Positions 1 through 6,282 of a DNA stretch of 12,386 nt are shown here, one piece after another (the stretch's first letter is position 1; every line of letters begins with the position of its first letter). Position numbers and translations under genes: made by a program. Under the pieces are notes generated by a model. That model was given only the letters and a program-made list of their open reading frames with translations. It was not told where the DNA came from and searched no databases. The stretch covers positions 1 to 12,386 of the forward strand of contig JAAEZW010000030.1 in assembly GCA_018222665.1 (NCBI GenBank), written 5' to 3'. This stretch comes from Paracoccaceae bacterium. Lineage in GTDB: Bacteria > Pseudomonadota > Alphaproteobacteria > Rhodobacterales > Rhodobacteraceae.

Positions 1-969
1 GATGTCCAAAACCTTTCCTTGGAATGCATTTGGTGTGTCGTCAGGTTTTTCAACACTGACAGACACTTTTTCAGGTCGAATAGCAAAATGCACCTTTTCA
101 CCGTTATCTAAGGATTTGTCGGTGGTTCCCGTAATGTCGGACACACCTTCACCCCAGGCGATTTGAACGTGTTCACCTGACGGTGTTGCGCGTCCTTCAA
201 TGATATTCACGTCCCCGATGAAATCGGCCACATAAACGGTGTTTGGCGCCTCATAAATCCGTGCGGGGGTATCAACCTGAATTATGCGTCCTTCGTCCAT
301 GACGGCGATTCTGCTAGCGACGGTCATCGCCTCTTCTTGGTCATGGGTCACAATCACAAATGTTGTGCCTGTTTTTTCCTGAATATCCATCAGTTCAAAT
401 TGGGTATCCTGACGCAGTTTTTTGTCCAGCGCGCCAAGTGGTTCATCCAACAACAAGAGCTTTGGCGCTTTGGCCAAGGAGCGTGCAAGCGCCACGCGCT
501 GACGTTGACCACCTGAAATTTGGTGTGGTTTGCGTTTTGCAAATCGTTCCAATCGCGTCAGGCGCAGCATTTCATCAACGCGACTGTTTAGTGCGTCACC
601 CTTCATCCCCTCGCGCTTTAGGCCAAAGGCGATGTTTTCCCAAACGGACAAATGTGGAAACAGCGCGTAGGATTGGAACATCATGTTTACGGCGCGTTTG
701 TTCGGCGGGATCGGTGCGATGTCCTGACCGCTAAGTAATATTGTGCCTTCGGTTGGGGTTTCAAACCCCGCAAGCATCCGCATCAATGTTGTTTTACCAC
801 AACCCGATGGACCCAACAGGGCAAAAAATTCACGTTCAAAAATATCGATTGTTAAATCATCAATCGCGGTGAAATCCCCAAATCGTTTGGTCACATTTTT
901 GAATTGGATCAGTGGTTTTTCGTCTAGATCATTCCAAGGGGCGAAAACAGGTCGAAGGGCTTCGGTCAT
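1..969 (-). CDS. potG: PotG-like polyamine ABC transporter ATP-binding protein (C-terminus beyond left edge)
   Basis: This is the ATPase that powers a PotFGHI-type polyamine importer at the inner membrane. The reading frame is open from an ATG at 969 to the window edge, giving 323 residues. Walker A is GPSGCGKT (about 53-60), the Q-loop lies in NMMFQSYALFPH, the signature ISGGQRQR starts near 151, Walker B LLLLDE is near 171-176, and the switch His is in VTHDQEEA (about H209). The start of the C-terminal TOBE-like region follows (IRPEK). The motifs resemble recalled E. coli PotG more than PotA. It lies 67 bases downstream of potF on the same strand, with an intrinsic terminator between them, so its expression probably depends on read-through. 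The family is about 370 residues long, so only the last 45 or so are missing. An ATPase for a related ligand is possible. Confidence 0.93.
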   Translation of the reverse strand, partial: MTEALRPVFAPWNDLDEKPLIQFKNVTKRFGDFTAIDDLTIDIFEREFFALLGPSGCGKTTLMRMLAGFETPTEGTILLSGQDIAPIPPNKRAVNMMFQSYALFPHLSVWENIAFGLKREGMKGDALNSRVDEMLRLTRLERFAKRKPHQISGGQRQRVALARSLAKAPKLLLLDEPLGALDKKLRQDTQFELMDIQEKTGTTFVIVTHDQEEAMTVASRIAVMDEGRIIQVDTPARIYEAPNTVYVADFIGDVNIIEGRATPSGEHVQIAWGEGVSDITGTTDKSLDNGEKVHFAIRPEKVSVSVEKPDDTPNAFQGKVLDI

Positions 970-991
970 GGTGCATCCCAAATTTAAAAAC

Positions 992-1025
992 AAAAAACCC
1001 GCGCAGTTTGTGCCGCGCGGGTTTT
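992..1025 (-). terminator. Intrinsic terminator/attenuator between potF and potG
   Basis: Read on the minus strand, an 11-bp perfect stem (AAAACCCGCGC at 1025-1015 pairing with GCGCGGGTTTT at 1004-994) encloses a 10-base loop and runs into a T-rich tract (T at 997-992, then GTTTTT). It begins 12 bases after the potF stop and ends 23 bases before the potG start. This position suits partial termination that keeps the binding protein in excess over the ATPase. Confidence 0.85.
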
Positions 1026-1036
1026 GGAGTCTTTGA

Positions 1037-2122
1037 TTAAGTGCCTGACTTAATCTTTGTCCACATGCGTGTTACGACACGCTGAACGCGTGCATCGTAT
1101 GGTCGTGTGGTGAACAAATTCGCAAGCGTTGCTGCATCTGGGTAAACCGCTGGATATTCAAGGATTTCTGGATCAATGAATTCTTGTGCGGCTTTGTTTC
1201 CGCTGGCATACCACACATAGTTTGTTGCCGCGGCAGAGTTTTGCGCATCCATGATAAAGTTCATGAATTTATGCGCTGCATCTGGGTTTGGTGCATCTGC
1301 TGGGATCGCCATTTGGTCGAACCACATCTGTGCGCCTTCCACTGGGATTGAATAATCAATTTCATTCCCATTTTCCGCTTCTGCGGCGCTGTATTGTGCC
1401 TGGAACACATCGCCCGACCAACCAACGGCAACGCAAATTTCACCATTTGCCAGCGCGTTGATATACTCTGAACTGTGGAATTTACGGATGTATGGGCGCA
1501 CAGAAGCGTACACGGCTTCTGCTTTGGCGATCACTTCTGGATCATGGCTGTCTGGGTCTTCGCCGATGTACAGCAATGCGGCTGGGATCATTTCAGACGG
1601 GGCATCTAGGAAGTGAACGCCACAATCGGCCAGTTTTTCCATGTTTGCTGGATCGAAAACTAATGACCATGAATCAAGCGGCGCATCGGCACCCAGTGCT
1701 TCTTCTACTTTGCCGATGTTATAACCAATGCCGGTTGTTCCCCACATGTAGTTAATTGAATACTCTCCACCCGGATCATATTGATCCGTACGCGCTTTGA
1801 TTTCGTCCCACATGTTGCCTGCGTTCGAAAGCTTGGCGCCATCTAGTTTTTGGAAAGCGCCCGCTTGGATTTGACGCTGTAGAAATGTGCCAGAGGGCAC
1901 AACCACATCATAGCCAGAGCCACCCGCCAGCAGTTTTGTCTCAAGCACTTCGTTACTGTCAAATACGTCATAAATAAGATCGATGCCTGTTTCAGCTTCG
2001 AATTTTGTTAGCAACTCTTCGTCGATGTAATCGGACCAGTTGTAAACACGCACTTCCTCGGCAAAAGCACTTGAGGCGATAATCGCCAAAGCAGCTGTTG
2101 CTGATAAGAGATTAGTTTTCAT
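1037..2122 (-). CDS. potF: PotF-like periplasmic putrescine/polyamine-binding protein
   Basis: This 361-residue periplasmic receptor delivers polyamines to the PotGHI-type importer. It has a signal peptide with likely cleavage after AFA (residue 21), followed by a mature start EEVRVYNWSDYI. Much of it aligns by eye with E. coli PotF, including YDVFDSNEVLE, YMWGTTGIGYN, CGVHFLDAP, HSSEYIN and WTKIKSG. The polyamine-pocket residues are kept: W29, S30, Y32, S77, E177, W235, D238, F268 and D269. The start at 2122 was chosen over upstream ATGs because it gives a proper signal peptide and has a GGGAGAG ribosome site just before it. The neighbours are potG downstream and a divergent GntR gene upstream. 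The ligand could be putrescine or spermidine; the sequence does not separate them. Confidence 0.95.
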   Translation of the reverse strand: MKTNLLSATAALAIIASSAFAEEVRVYNWSDYIDEELLTKFEAETGIDLIYDVFDSNEVLETKLLAGGSGYDVVVPSGTFLQRQIQAGAFQKLDGAKLSNAGNMWDEIKARTDQYDPGGEYSINYMWGTTGIGYNIGKVEEALGADAPLDSWSLVFDPANMEKLADCGVHFLDAPSEMIPAALLYIGEDPDSHDPEVIAKAEAVYASVRPYIRKFHSSEYINALANGEICVAVGWSGDVFQAQYSAAEAENGNEIDYSIPVEGAQMWFDQMAIPADAPNPDAAHKFMNFIMDAQNSAAATNYVWYASGNKAAQEFIDPEILEYPAVYPDAATLANLFTTRPYDARVQRVVTRMWTKIKSGT

Positions 2123-2130
2123 GTCTCTCT

Positions 2131-2160
2131 CCCATTGGACCACGGGGTTTTCCCCATTGG
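2131..2160 (-). promoter_or_regulatory. Hairpin and repeated octamer in the potF leader
   Basis: In the potF transcript, bases 2160-2140 can fold as CCA-A-TGGGG / CCCCG-TGG around an AAAA loop. This gives about eight pairs with one bulged A, ending some 17 bases before the start codon. The octamer CCCATTGG (plus strand) occurs at 2131-2138 and again at 2153-2160, spaced 22 bases; the first copy overlaps the GGGAGAG ribosome site. A role in translation or in protein binding is inference. Confidence 0.3.
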
Positions 2161-2167
2161 CACATAA

Positions 2168-2177
2168 TTTGATCAAA
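2168..2177. promoter_or_regulatory. Candidate GntR operator (GATC-centred dyad), potF side
   Basis: TTTGATCAAA is a perfect 10-bp palindrome in the divergent potF/gntR intergenic region, about 45 bases upstream of the potF start. It shares the 10-mer AATTTGATCA with the second dyad at 2978-2995, on the other side of the regulator gene. The pairing around one GntR gene suggests a common operator, but binding is not shown. I could not place a confident potF promoter around it. Confidence 0.35.
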
Positions 2178-2255
2178 AATTGCACGCATGGCAACAACTT
2201 TATGTTCCCACGCGATTGTCGCAGGCGCAAGAGAAGTCGTGTAATTTGCCGCAAG

Positions 2256-2269
2256 ATACTCTAAAGTAT
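2256..2269. promoter_or_regulatory. Short dyad upstream of the GntR gene
   Basis: ATACT-CTAA-AGTAT is a 5-bp inverted repeat with a 4-base centre, ending 24 bases before the regulator's start codon. A weak promoter reading (TTGCCG at 2246, TATACG at 2267, 15-base spacer) overlaps it. It could be an autoregulatory site or chance AT-rich symmetry. Confidence 0.2.
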
Positions 2270-2293
2270 ACGATAAATAAGGATTTGCAGGTA

Positions 2294-2947
2294 ATGACAA
2301 AAATGACTTCAGCAGGGCTACCAGCACATGAAATGACCTATCGCGCACTGAAAGAGTTGCTGTTGTTTGGCGAAATTGCACCGGGTCAAGCAGTTACAAT
2401 TCAGGGTTTGGTGGCCCGATTAGAAGTTGGAATGACTCCTGTTCGCGAGGCGCTGCGCCGTCTGATTTCAGAAGGTGCATTGGAATTTCAGGGAAATCGC
2501 CGTGTCAGTGTGCCTGTTTTAACGCCCGAAAATCTGTCCGAATTGAAGTTCGCACGTGCGATGATCGAACGTGAATTGACGCTTAAAGCCTTTTCAAACA
2601 TTGATGAAAATGGCCTAAAACAGCTTGAATCATTGGATTCTGGCCTAGATTCAGCAATCGCGCGCGGTGATATCAGTGCATACTTGCGGCACAACTATGT
2701 ATTCCACAAAACGCTCTATTCATTTGCGGGGGCACCGATTTTAGAGTCGTTGGCCGATAATCTATGGCTGCGCTATGGACCATCGCTTCGGGTTGTCTGT
2801 GGTCGGGTTGGAACGCAGAATTTAGTTGATCATCACAAACAAGCCATCGCCGCCGTACGCAATGGTCAATTTGATGAAGCTGCCGCCGCAATGTCCGCTG
2901 ACGTAAACGAAGGCATCGACTACGTAATCGCCGAATTTTCGTGCTGA
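2294..2947 (+). CDS. GntR-family transcriptional regulator, FCD (FadR-type) subfamily
   Basis: This is a 217-residue DNA-binding regulator with an N-terminal winged helix (about residues 12-75, with the family hallmark MTPVREALRRLISEGALEF) and a C-terminal all-helical FCD ligand domain (about 83-210). Family metal ligands usually include a D-x3-H motif and further histidines. Here the first position reads N134-x3-H138, H180/H181 are present, and a late His appears replaced (D203 in MSADV), so the metal site may be altered. The start at 2294 follows AAGGA at 2279-2283 with a 10-base gap; an ATG at 2303 is an alternative. It is divergent from potF and upstream of the aminotransferase, so a polyamine-derived effector is a reasonable inference. 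Confidence 0.9.
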   Translation: MTKMTSAGLPAHEMTYRALKELLLFGEIAPGQAVTIQGLVARLEVGMTPVREALRRLISEGALEFQGNRRVSVPVLTPENLSELKFARAMIERELTLKAFSNIDENGLKQLESLDSGLDSAIARGDISAYLRHNYVFHKTLYSFAGAPILESLADNLWLRYGPSLRVVCGRVGTQNLVDHHKQAIAAVRNGQFDEAAAAMSADVNEGIDYVIAEFSC

Positions 2948-2967
2948 GGATACTCGGTTTGATTCGA

Positions 2968-2995
2968 TTGACAAAATAAAATTTGATCATATTTT
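2968..2995 (+). promoter_or_regulatory. Promoter with embedded dyad upstream of the aminotransferase
   Basis: A perfect -35 TTGACA (2968-2973), a 16-base spacer and a -10 TATTTT (2990-2995) lie in the gap after the GntR gene. The 18-base near-palindrome AAAATTTGATCATATTTT (2978-2995, 16 of 18 positions symmetric) covers most of the spacer and the -10. A bound dimer there would block polymerase. It shares AATTTGATCA with the dyad at 2168. The expected transcript start is near 3002. Confidence 0.5.
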
Positions 2996-3045
2996 GGGAT
3001 CTGTCCCGCAAGTTTGCGTTTATTACACCAAAATGGATCGAGTTT

Positions 3046-3144
3046 ATGAACCAAATTTTTAACCACGCCCCCACCCATGAACTGCAAGCGCGCGACGCAG
3101 CGCATCATATGCACCCGTTTACAGCACAGGGGCAATTTGGCTGA
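3046..3144 (+). other. Displaced N-terminal coding segment of the aminotransferase (frame 1)
   Basis: An ATG at 3046, preceded by GGA (3035-3037), opens a frame whose product begins MNQIFNHAPTHELQARDAA and continues HHMHPFT. This is the usual start of this aminotransferase family. The frame stops at TGA 3142-3144. The body of the enzyme continues in frame 2 from about 3130. Removing one base from the G run at 3129-3132 joins them as HPFTAQG then NLAEKGARVI, with exactly the spacing of recalled homologues (HPFT, eight residues, GAR). The segment is therefore the true N-terminus, cut off by a +1 shift. Confidence 0.75.
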
Positions 3145-4441
3145 AAAAGGTGCGCGCGTCATCACCGCGGCGAATGGCGTATTCGTTTACGACAGTGATG
3201 GTGAGAAAATCTTGGACGCGATGGCAGGATTGTGGTGTGTTAATATCGGTTACGGCCGAGAAGAGCTTGCCGATGTGGCGCATCGTCAGATGAAACAGCT
3301 GCCCTATTATAACACCTTCTTTCAGACGACTCATATCCCAGCCATCGAATTGTCTGAACGCATTTCAAACCTTGCGCCCGCGGATTTGAACCACGTTTTT
3401 TATGCAGGTTCTGGGTCCGAGGCGAATGATACAAACATTCGCATGGTACGTCATTATTGGGCGATGAAGGGCAAGCCGCAAAAATCAATCATCATCAGCC
3501 GTAAAAATGCCTATCACGGGTCGACCGTTGGGGGTGGATCGCTTGGTGGGATGAGCGCGATGCATGAACAAGGGGGCATGCCAATCCCTGACATCCATCA
3601 TATCAATCAACCTAATTGGTGGAGCGAAGGGGGCGATATGACCCCCGAGGATTTCGGTCGTGCCCGCGCCGCCGAGTTAGAAGAGGCGATCAAACAACTG
3701 GGGGCCCATCGTGTAGCCGCCTTTATAGCCGAACCCGTCCAAGGGGCGGGCGGCGTGATCGTTGCGCCAGATACCTATTGGCCTGAGGTCCAGCGCATCT
3801 GCGACCATTACGGTATTTTACTGATCGCAGATGAAGTTATTTGTGGCTTTGGTCGTACAGGGAATTGGTTTGGGTCCGAAACCCTGAACATTCGCCCCCA
3901 TATAATGACCATCGCCAAAGGGCTAAGCTCGGGCTATCAGCCGATTGGTGGGTCGATTGTCTGTGATGAGGTTGCCAAGGTCATTGCAGGGGACGAATTC
4001 AACCACGGCTACACCTATTCCAGCCACCCTGTCGCCGCAGCCGTCGCCAATGAAAACTTGCGCATTATGGAAGAAGAAAACATTGTCGGCCATGTGCGCG
4101 AAACCGCCGCCCCCTATCTTAAACAGAAATGGGAGGCGATGACAGATCACCCCATGGTTGGTGAAGCGAAAATTGTGGGCATGATGGGATCAATCGCACT
4201 AACCCCAAACAAAGCCACTCGCGCAGCGTTCAAATCGGATGCAGGAACGGTTGGTTATGTTTGTCGCGAGCGCAGTTTTGCTAACAACCTGATCATGCGC
4301 CACGTTGGGGACCGAATGATCATTTCACCACCCTTAATTATTTCCAAAGATGAAATTGATTTGCTGATCACCCGCGCGCGGAAATCATTGGATGAGGCGA
4401 TGGAAATCGTTAAAGTACAAGGACTATGGGAAGAACAGTAA
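3077..4441 (+). CDS. Class III PLP aminotransferase (putrescine/omega-amino acid:pyruvate type), N-terminus frameshifted
   Basis: This is a fold-type I, PLP-dependent omega-aminotransferase that would move the amino group of a diamine or omega-amino acid to an acceptor such as pyruvate. Residue numbers count from the ATG at 3077. AGSGSEAND (about 110-118) binds the PLP phosphate, AYHGST (about 145-150) stacks on the ring, ADEVICGFGRTG carries D252, which pairs with the pyridine N, and IAKGLSSGY carries the catalytic K281. YTYSSHP is also conserved. The first ~18 residues of this frame (MNCKRATQRI onward) are out-of-frame translation. The genuine start is at 3046 in another frame, and the repaired protein would have 464 residues. 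All catalytic parts are intact, so the shift may be recent, an error, or bypassed by a downstream start. The neighbours suggest putrescine use (SpuC-like); taurine or beta-alanine aminotransferase is an alternative. Confidence 0.85.
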   Translation: MNCKRATQRIICTRLQHRGNLAEKGARVITAANGVFVYDSDGEKILDAMAGLWCVNIGYGREELADVAHRQMKQLPYYNTFFQTTHIPAIELSERISNLAPADLNHVFYAGSGSEANDTNIRMVRHYWAMKGKPQKSIIISRKNAYHGSTVGGGSLGGMSAMHEQGGMPIPDIHHINQPNWWSEGGDMTPEDFGRARAAELEEAIKQLGAHRVAAFIAEPVQGAGGVIVAPDTYWPEVQRICDHYGILLIADEVICGFGRTGNWFGSETLNIRPHIMTIAKGLSSGYQPIGGSIVCDEVAKVIAGDEFNHGYTYSSHPVAAAVANENLRIMEEENIVGHVRETAAPYLKQKWEAMTDHPMVGEAKIVGMMGSIALTPNKATRAAFKSDAGTVGYVCRERSFANNLIMRHVGDRMIISPPLIISKDEIDLLITRARKSLDEAMEIVKVQGLWEEQ

Positions 4442-4461
4442 GATTGTGCGGTCTGCGCAAT

Positions 4462-4578
4462 TAGGCTTCTGAACTAGCCAAGGACGTTTGATGAAACAAA
4501 CGCTGATCAGGTTAATCGTGCCGAAACCCGTTTACATCCTAAACGTGTAAATTGCCCCAAGCAAGTTAAAGAAGCCTA
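4462..4578. repeat. TA-bounded inverted-repeat element (possible MITE or long hairpin)
   Basis: TAGGCTTCT at 4462-4470 recurs as its exact reverse complement AGAAGCCTA at 4570-4578. With one gap and two mismatches the arms extend to about 17 bases (AACT and GC also match). Both ends are TA, as expected for a short element whose insertion duplicates a TA target (IS630/mariner type). It encodes no transposase; the inside is about 100 bases. It lies just past the aminotransferase stop. A chance long hairpin is possible, since no second copy lies in this window. Confidence 0.3.
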
Positions 4579-4587
4579 CTATAATTT

Positions 4588-4959
4588 CTATTTTTTGACC
4601 TGATATGTCTGATCTTTTGTCGGGAACGCGCGGGATTTCACGTCTTTGGCATATCTTTCAACTGCATCCTCGATCCCCTGCAAAATGTTTCCGTATTGCT
4701 CAACGAATTTGGGTGGATTGGGATTTAGGCCCAGCATATCCTCTAACACTAAAATTTGACCGTCACATTCCGTAGATGCGCGAATTCCGATTGTGGGAAT
4801 TTCAATTTCCTTACTGATTTGCGCAGCGAGTGGTTCCACCATGCTTTCCAAAACGATTGAAAATGCGCCTGCTTCTGCGACGGCGTTGGCATCGGCCTGG
4901 TGGATGGGCCACGTGTCTTCGTCCCGTCCTTGTGTTTTGAACCCACCCAGCGTGTTTTT
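4588..4959 (-). pseudogene. panB: panB C-terminal remnant (3-methyl-2-oxobutanoate hydroxymethyltransferase)
   Basis: Only the last ~120 residues of a family of about 275 remain. PanB makes ketopantoate for pantothenate and CoA. Reading on the minus strand, the remnant starts near [17 protein letters not shown] (4956 downward), continues [17 protein letters not shown] and MVEPLA, then [14 protein letters not shown] and PKFVEQYG, and stops at TAG 4588-4590. The substrate-side half with the N-terminal metal ligands is absent; the frame meets TAA at 4962-4960 and no PanB-like sequence follows in any frame I read. The conserved GIGAS reads GIRAS, which suggests decay. An intact panB is expected elsewhere in the genome. 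Confidence 0.75.
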
Positions 4960-4964
4960 TTAAT
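4937..4964 (+). promoter_or_regulatory. Candidate promoter at the fragment junction, driving the second transporter operon
   Basis: TTGAAC (4937-4942), a 16-base spacer and TTTAAT (4959-4964) match the sigma70 consensus at 4 of 6 and 5 of 6 positions. The -10 lies in the seven-T tract exactly where panB similarity ends, and the promoter points toward the ATPase gene 150 bases downstream. No closer promoter stands out. AT-rich tracts often give such matches by chance. Confidence 0.3.
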
Positions 4965-4976
4965 GGGTGCGATTAA

Positions 4977-5114
4977 ACAGTCAATGCCTGCGTCAAAGCG
5001 GGAACAGGCCAAAAATTCGTCGAAAAACGCAAAAAGCTGGTTGCACCACAAGCGGTTGATATGCTTACAATCGCTGCAAGAGCGGCAAAAGACCGCGGGA
5101 ACAAGGGAGCCTAG
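4977..5114 (+). pseudogene. C-terminal fragment of an unidentified gene
   Basis: After an in-frame stop at 4974-4976, a 45-codon frame reads TVNACVKAGTGQKFVEK, then RKKLVAPQAVDMLTIAARAA, KDRGNKGA, and ends at TAG 5112-5114. Codon choice (GTC, GCC, GGC, CGC, CTG) resembles real genes here and better than the other frames. The stop is one base before the TTG start of the ATPase gene, as expected for the last codons of an upstream cistron in the same operon. There is no start codon or ribosome site for it, so the N-terminal part seems lost at the junction near 4960-4976. I do not recognise the family; FVEKRK is reminiscent of enoyl-CoA hydratase C-termini, but this is too weak to call. Confidence 0.4.
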
Positions 5115-5115
5115 T

Positions 5116-6216
5116 TTGGCCTTAGACTATACAAACAACGCATTCGTTCGCTTTGATCGGGTGCAAAAAAGCTACGACGGTGAATCCCTCGTCGTCAAAG
5201 ATCTTAATCTAGACATTCCAAAAGGCGAGTTTCTGACAATGTTGGGGCCATCTGGCTCTGGCAAGACCACGTGTCTTATGATGCTGGCCGGTTTTGAAAC
5301 CGCCACGCACGGCGAAATTCTGTTGGATGGCGTTTCGATCAACAATATTCCACCGCATAAACGTGGGATTGGCATGGTGTTTCAAAACTATGCCCTGTTC
5401 CCGCACATGACAGTTGCGGAAAACCTGTTGTTCCCGCTGGAAGTGCGGAACATGGGAAAATCGGAACGCGAAGCCAAAGTGAAGCGCGCGCTTGATATGG
5501 TTGAGATGGGTGATTTCGGTGGTCGTCGTCCCGCACAACTTTCTGGCGGGCAGCAGCAACGGATCGCATTGGCGCGTGCTTTAGTTTTTGAACCTGAGTT
5601 GGTTCTTATGGATGAGCCATTGGGTGCATTGGACAAACAGCTGCGCGAAAAGATGCAGTTTGAAATTACGCGTCTTGCGCATAATTTGGGCATTACCGTT
5701 GTCTATGTTACGCATGATCAGACAGAGGCGCTGACAATGTCGGACCGCGTTGCCGTGTTTAATGATGGTGTGATCCAGCAGATTGACGCGCCAGATGTGT
5801 TGTACGAACAACCAAAAAACAGCTTTGTTGCGCAGTTCATTGGTGAAAACAACACGCTAGAAGGTGTCTTAGAAGACATTAAAGATGGGGTGGCACTAGT
5901 AAAACTAGACAATGGCGATGTGATTGATGCCAAGCCAGTGAATGTTAGCGCCAAGGGTGATCGAACCCGCGTCTCCATCCGTCCTGAGCGCGTAGAGTTT
6001 AGAAAAGATCGCCTAAAAAAAGGCGCACATCTATTAAACGCAGAAGTGTTGGAAGTGATCTACATGGGTGACATCCTGCGGACGCGTTTGAATGTGGCAG
6101 GCAACTCAGAATTCATTGTGAAAACAAGGAATGCTCCGGATCAGACACGTCTGAATGCCGGAGAAATAATTGAGATCGGGTGGCAACCGGAAGATTGTCG
6201 GGCGCTTGACGCTTGA
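5116..6216 (+). CDS. Polyamine-type ABC transporter ATP-binding protein
   Basis: This is the ATPase of the second importer, 366 residues from a TTG start. Walker A GPSGSGKT is at 44-51, the Q-loop at Q90 (VFQNYALFPH), the signature LSGGQQQR starts at 142, Walker B LVLMDE is at 162-167, and the switch His is H200 (VTHDQTEA). A TOBE-type C-terminal domain (about 285-366) contains SIRPERVEF and YMGDILRTRLNV. The TTG at 5116 is preferred because AGGGAG lies six bases upstream (5104-5109) and the protein then begins MALDYTNNAFVRFDRV, a normal start for the family. The open frame continues upstream, but through the panB remnant and unrelated sequence. It is the first gene of an operon with binding protein and permeases downstream (66-base gap). 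It is clearly not a copy of the ATPase at 1-969. COG3842 is the likely group. Confidence 0.92.
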   Translation: MALDYTNNAFVRFDRVQKSYDGESLVVKDLNLDIPKGEFLTMLGPSGSGKTTCLMMLAGFETATHGEILLDGVSINNIPPHKRGIGMVFQNYALFPHMTVAENLLFPLEVRNMGKSEREAKVKRALDMVEMGDFGGRRPAQLSGGQQQRIALARALVFEPELVLMDEPLGALDKQLREKMQFEITRLAHNLGITVVYVTHDQTEALTMSDRVAVFNDGVIQQIDAPDVLYEQPKNSFVAQFIGENNTLEGVLEDIKDGVALVKLDNGDVIDAKPVNVSAKGDRTRVSIRPERVEFRKDRLKKGAHLLNAEVLEVIYMGDILRTRLNVAGNSEFIVKTRNAPDQTRLNAGEIIEIGWQPEDCRALDA

Positions 6217-6282
6217 TGATATGAGTACCTTGAAATTGCCTGCGTTTCGCGCGCGGGCGTGTAAACCAACTGGGAGAAGATA

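Noticed and set aside
743..1036. Plus-strand ORF across the start of potG
   Set aside because: Antisense shadow of potG and of the terminator; no ribosome site and no recognisable protein.
4444..4460. TTGTGC-GGTCT-GCGCAA hairpin just after the aminotransferase stop as an intrinsic terminator
   Set aside because: Six pairs including a G-T wobble and no T-run after it; too weak to call.
4503..4510. CTGATCAG palindrome as a third regulator site
   Set aside because: Lacks the AT-rich flanks shared by the other two dyads and is not near a promoter; GATC palindromes of this size occur by chance.
4491..4550. 19-codon ORF (MKQTLIRLIVPKPVYILNV) with AAGGA six bases upstream
   Set aside because: Very short, lies inside the inverted-repeat element, and has no other sign of coding; most likely chance.
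4531..4551. TTTACA / TGTAAA inverted repeat as a terminator for the aminotransferase or panB remnant
   Set aside because: Six AT-rich pairs, a nine-base loop and no T tract on either strand; it competes with CGTTT/AAACG pairing.
4900..5115. Upstream extension of the ATPase gene from an ATG at 4900 (438-residue protein)
   Set aside because: The added 72 residues run antisense through the panB remnant and out of frame over the 4977-5114 fragment. The TTG at 5116 has a good ribosome site and gives a family-like N-terminus.
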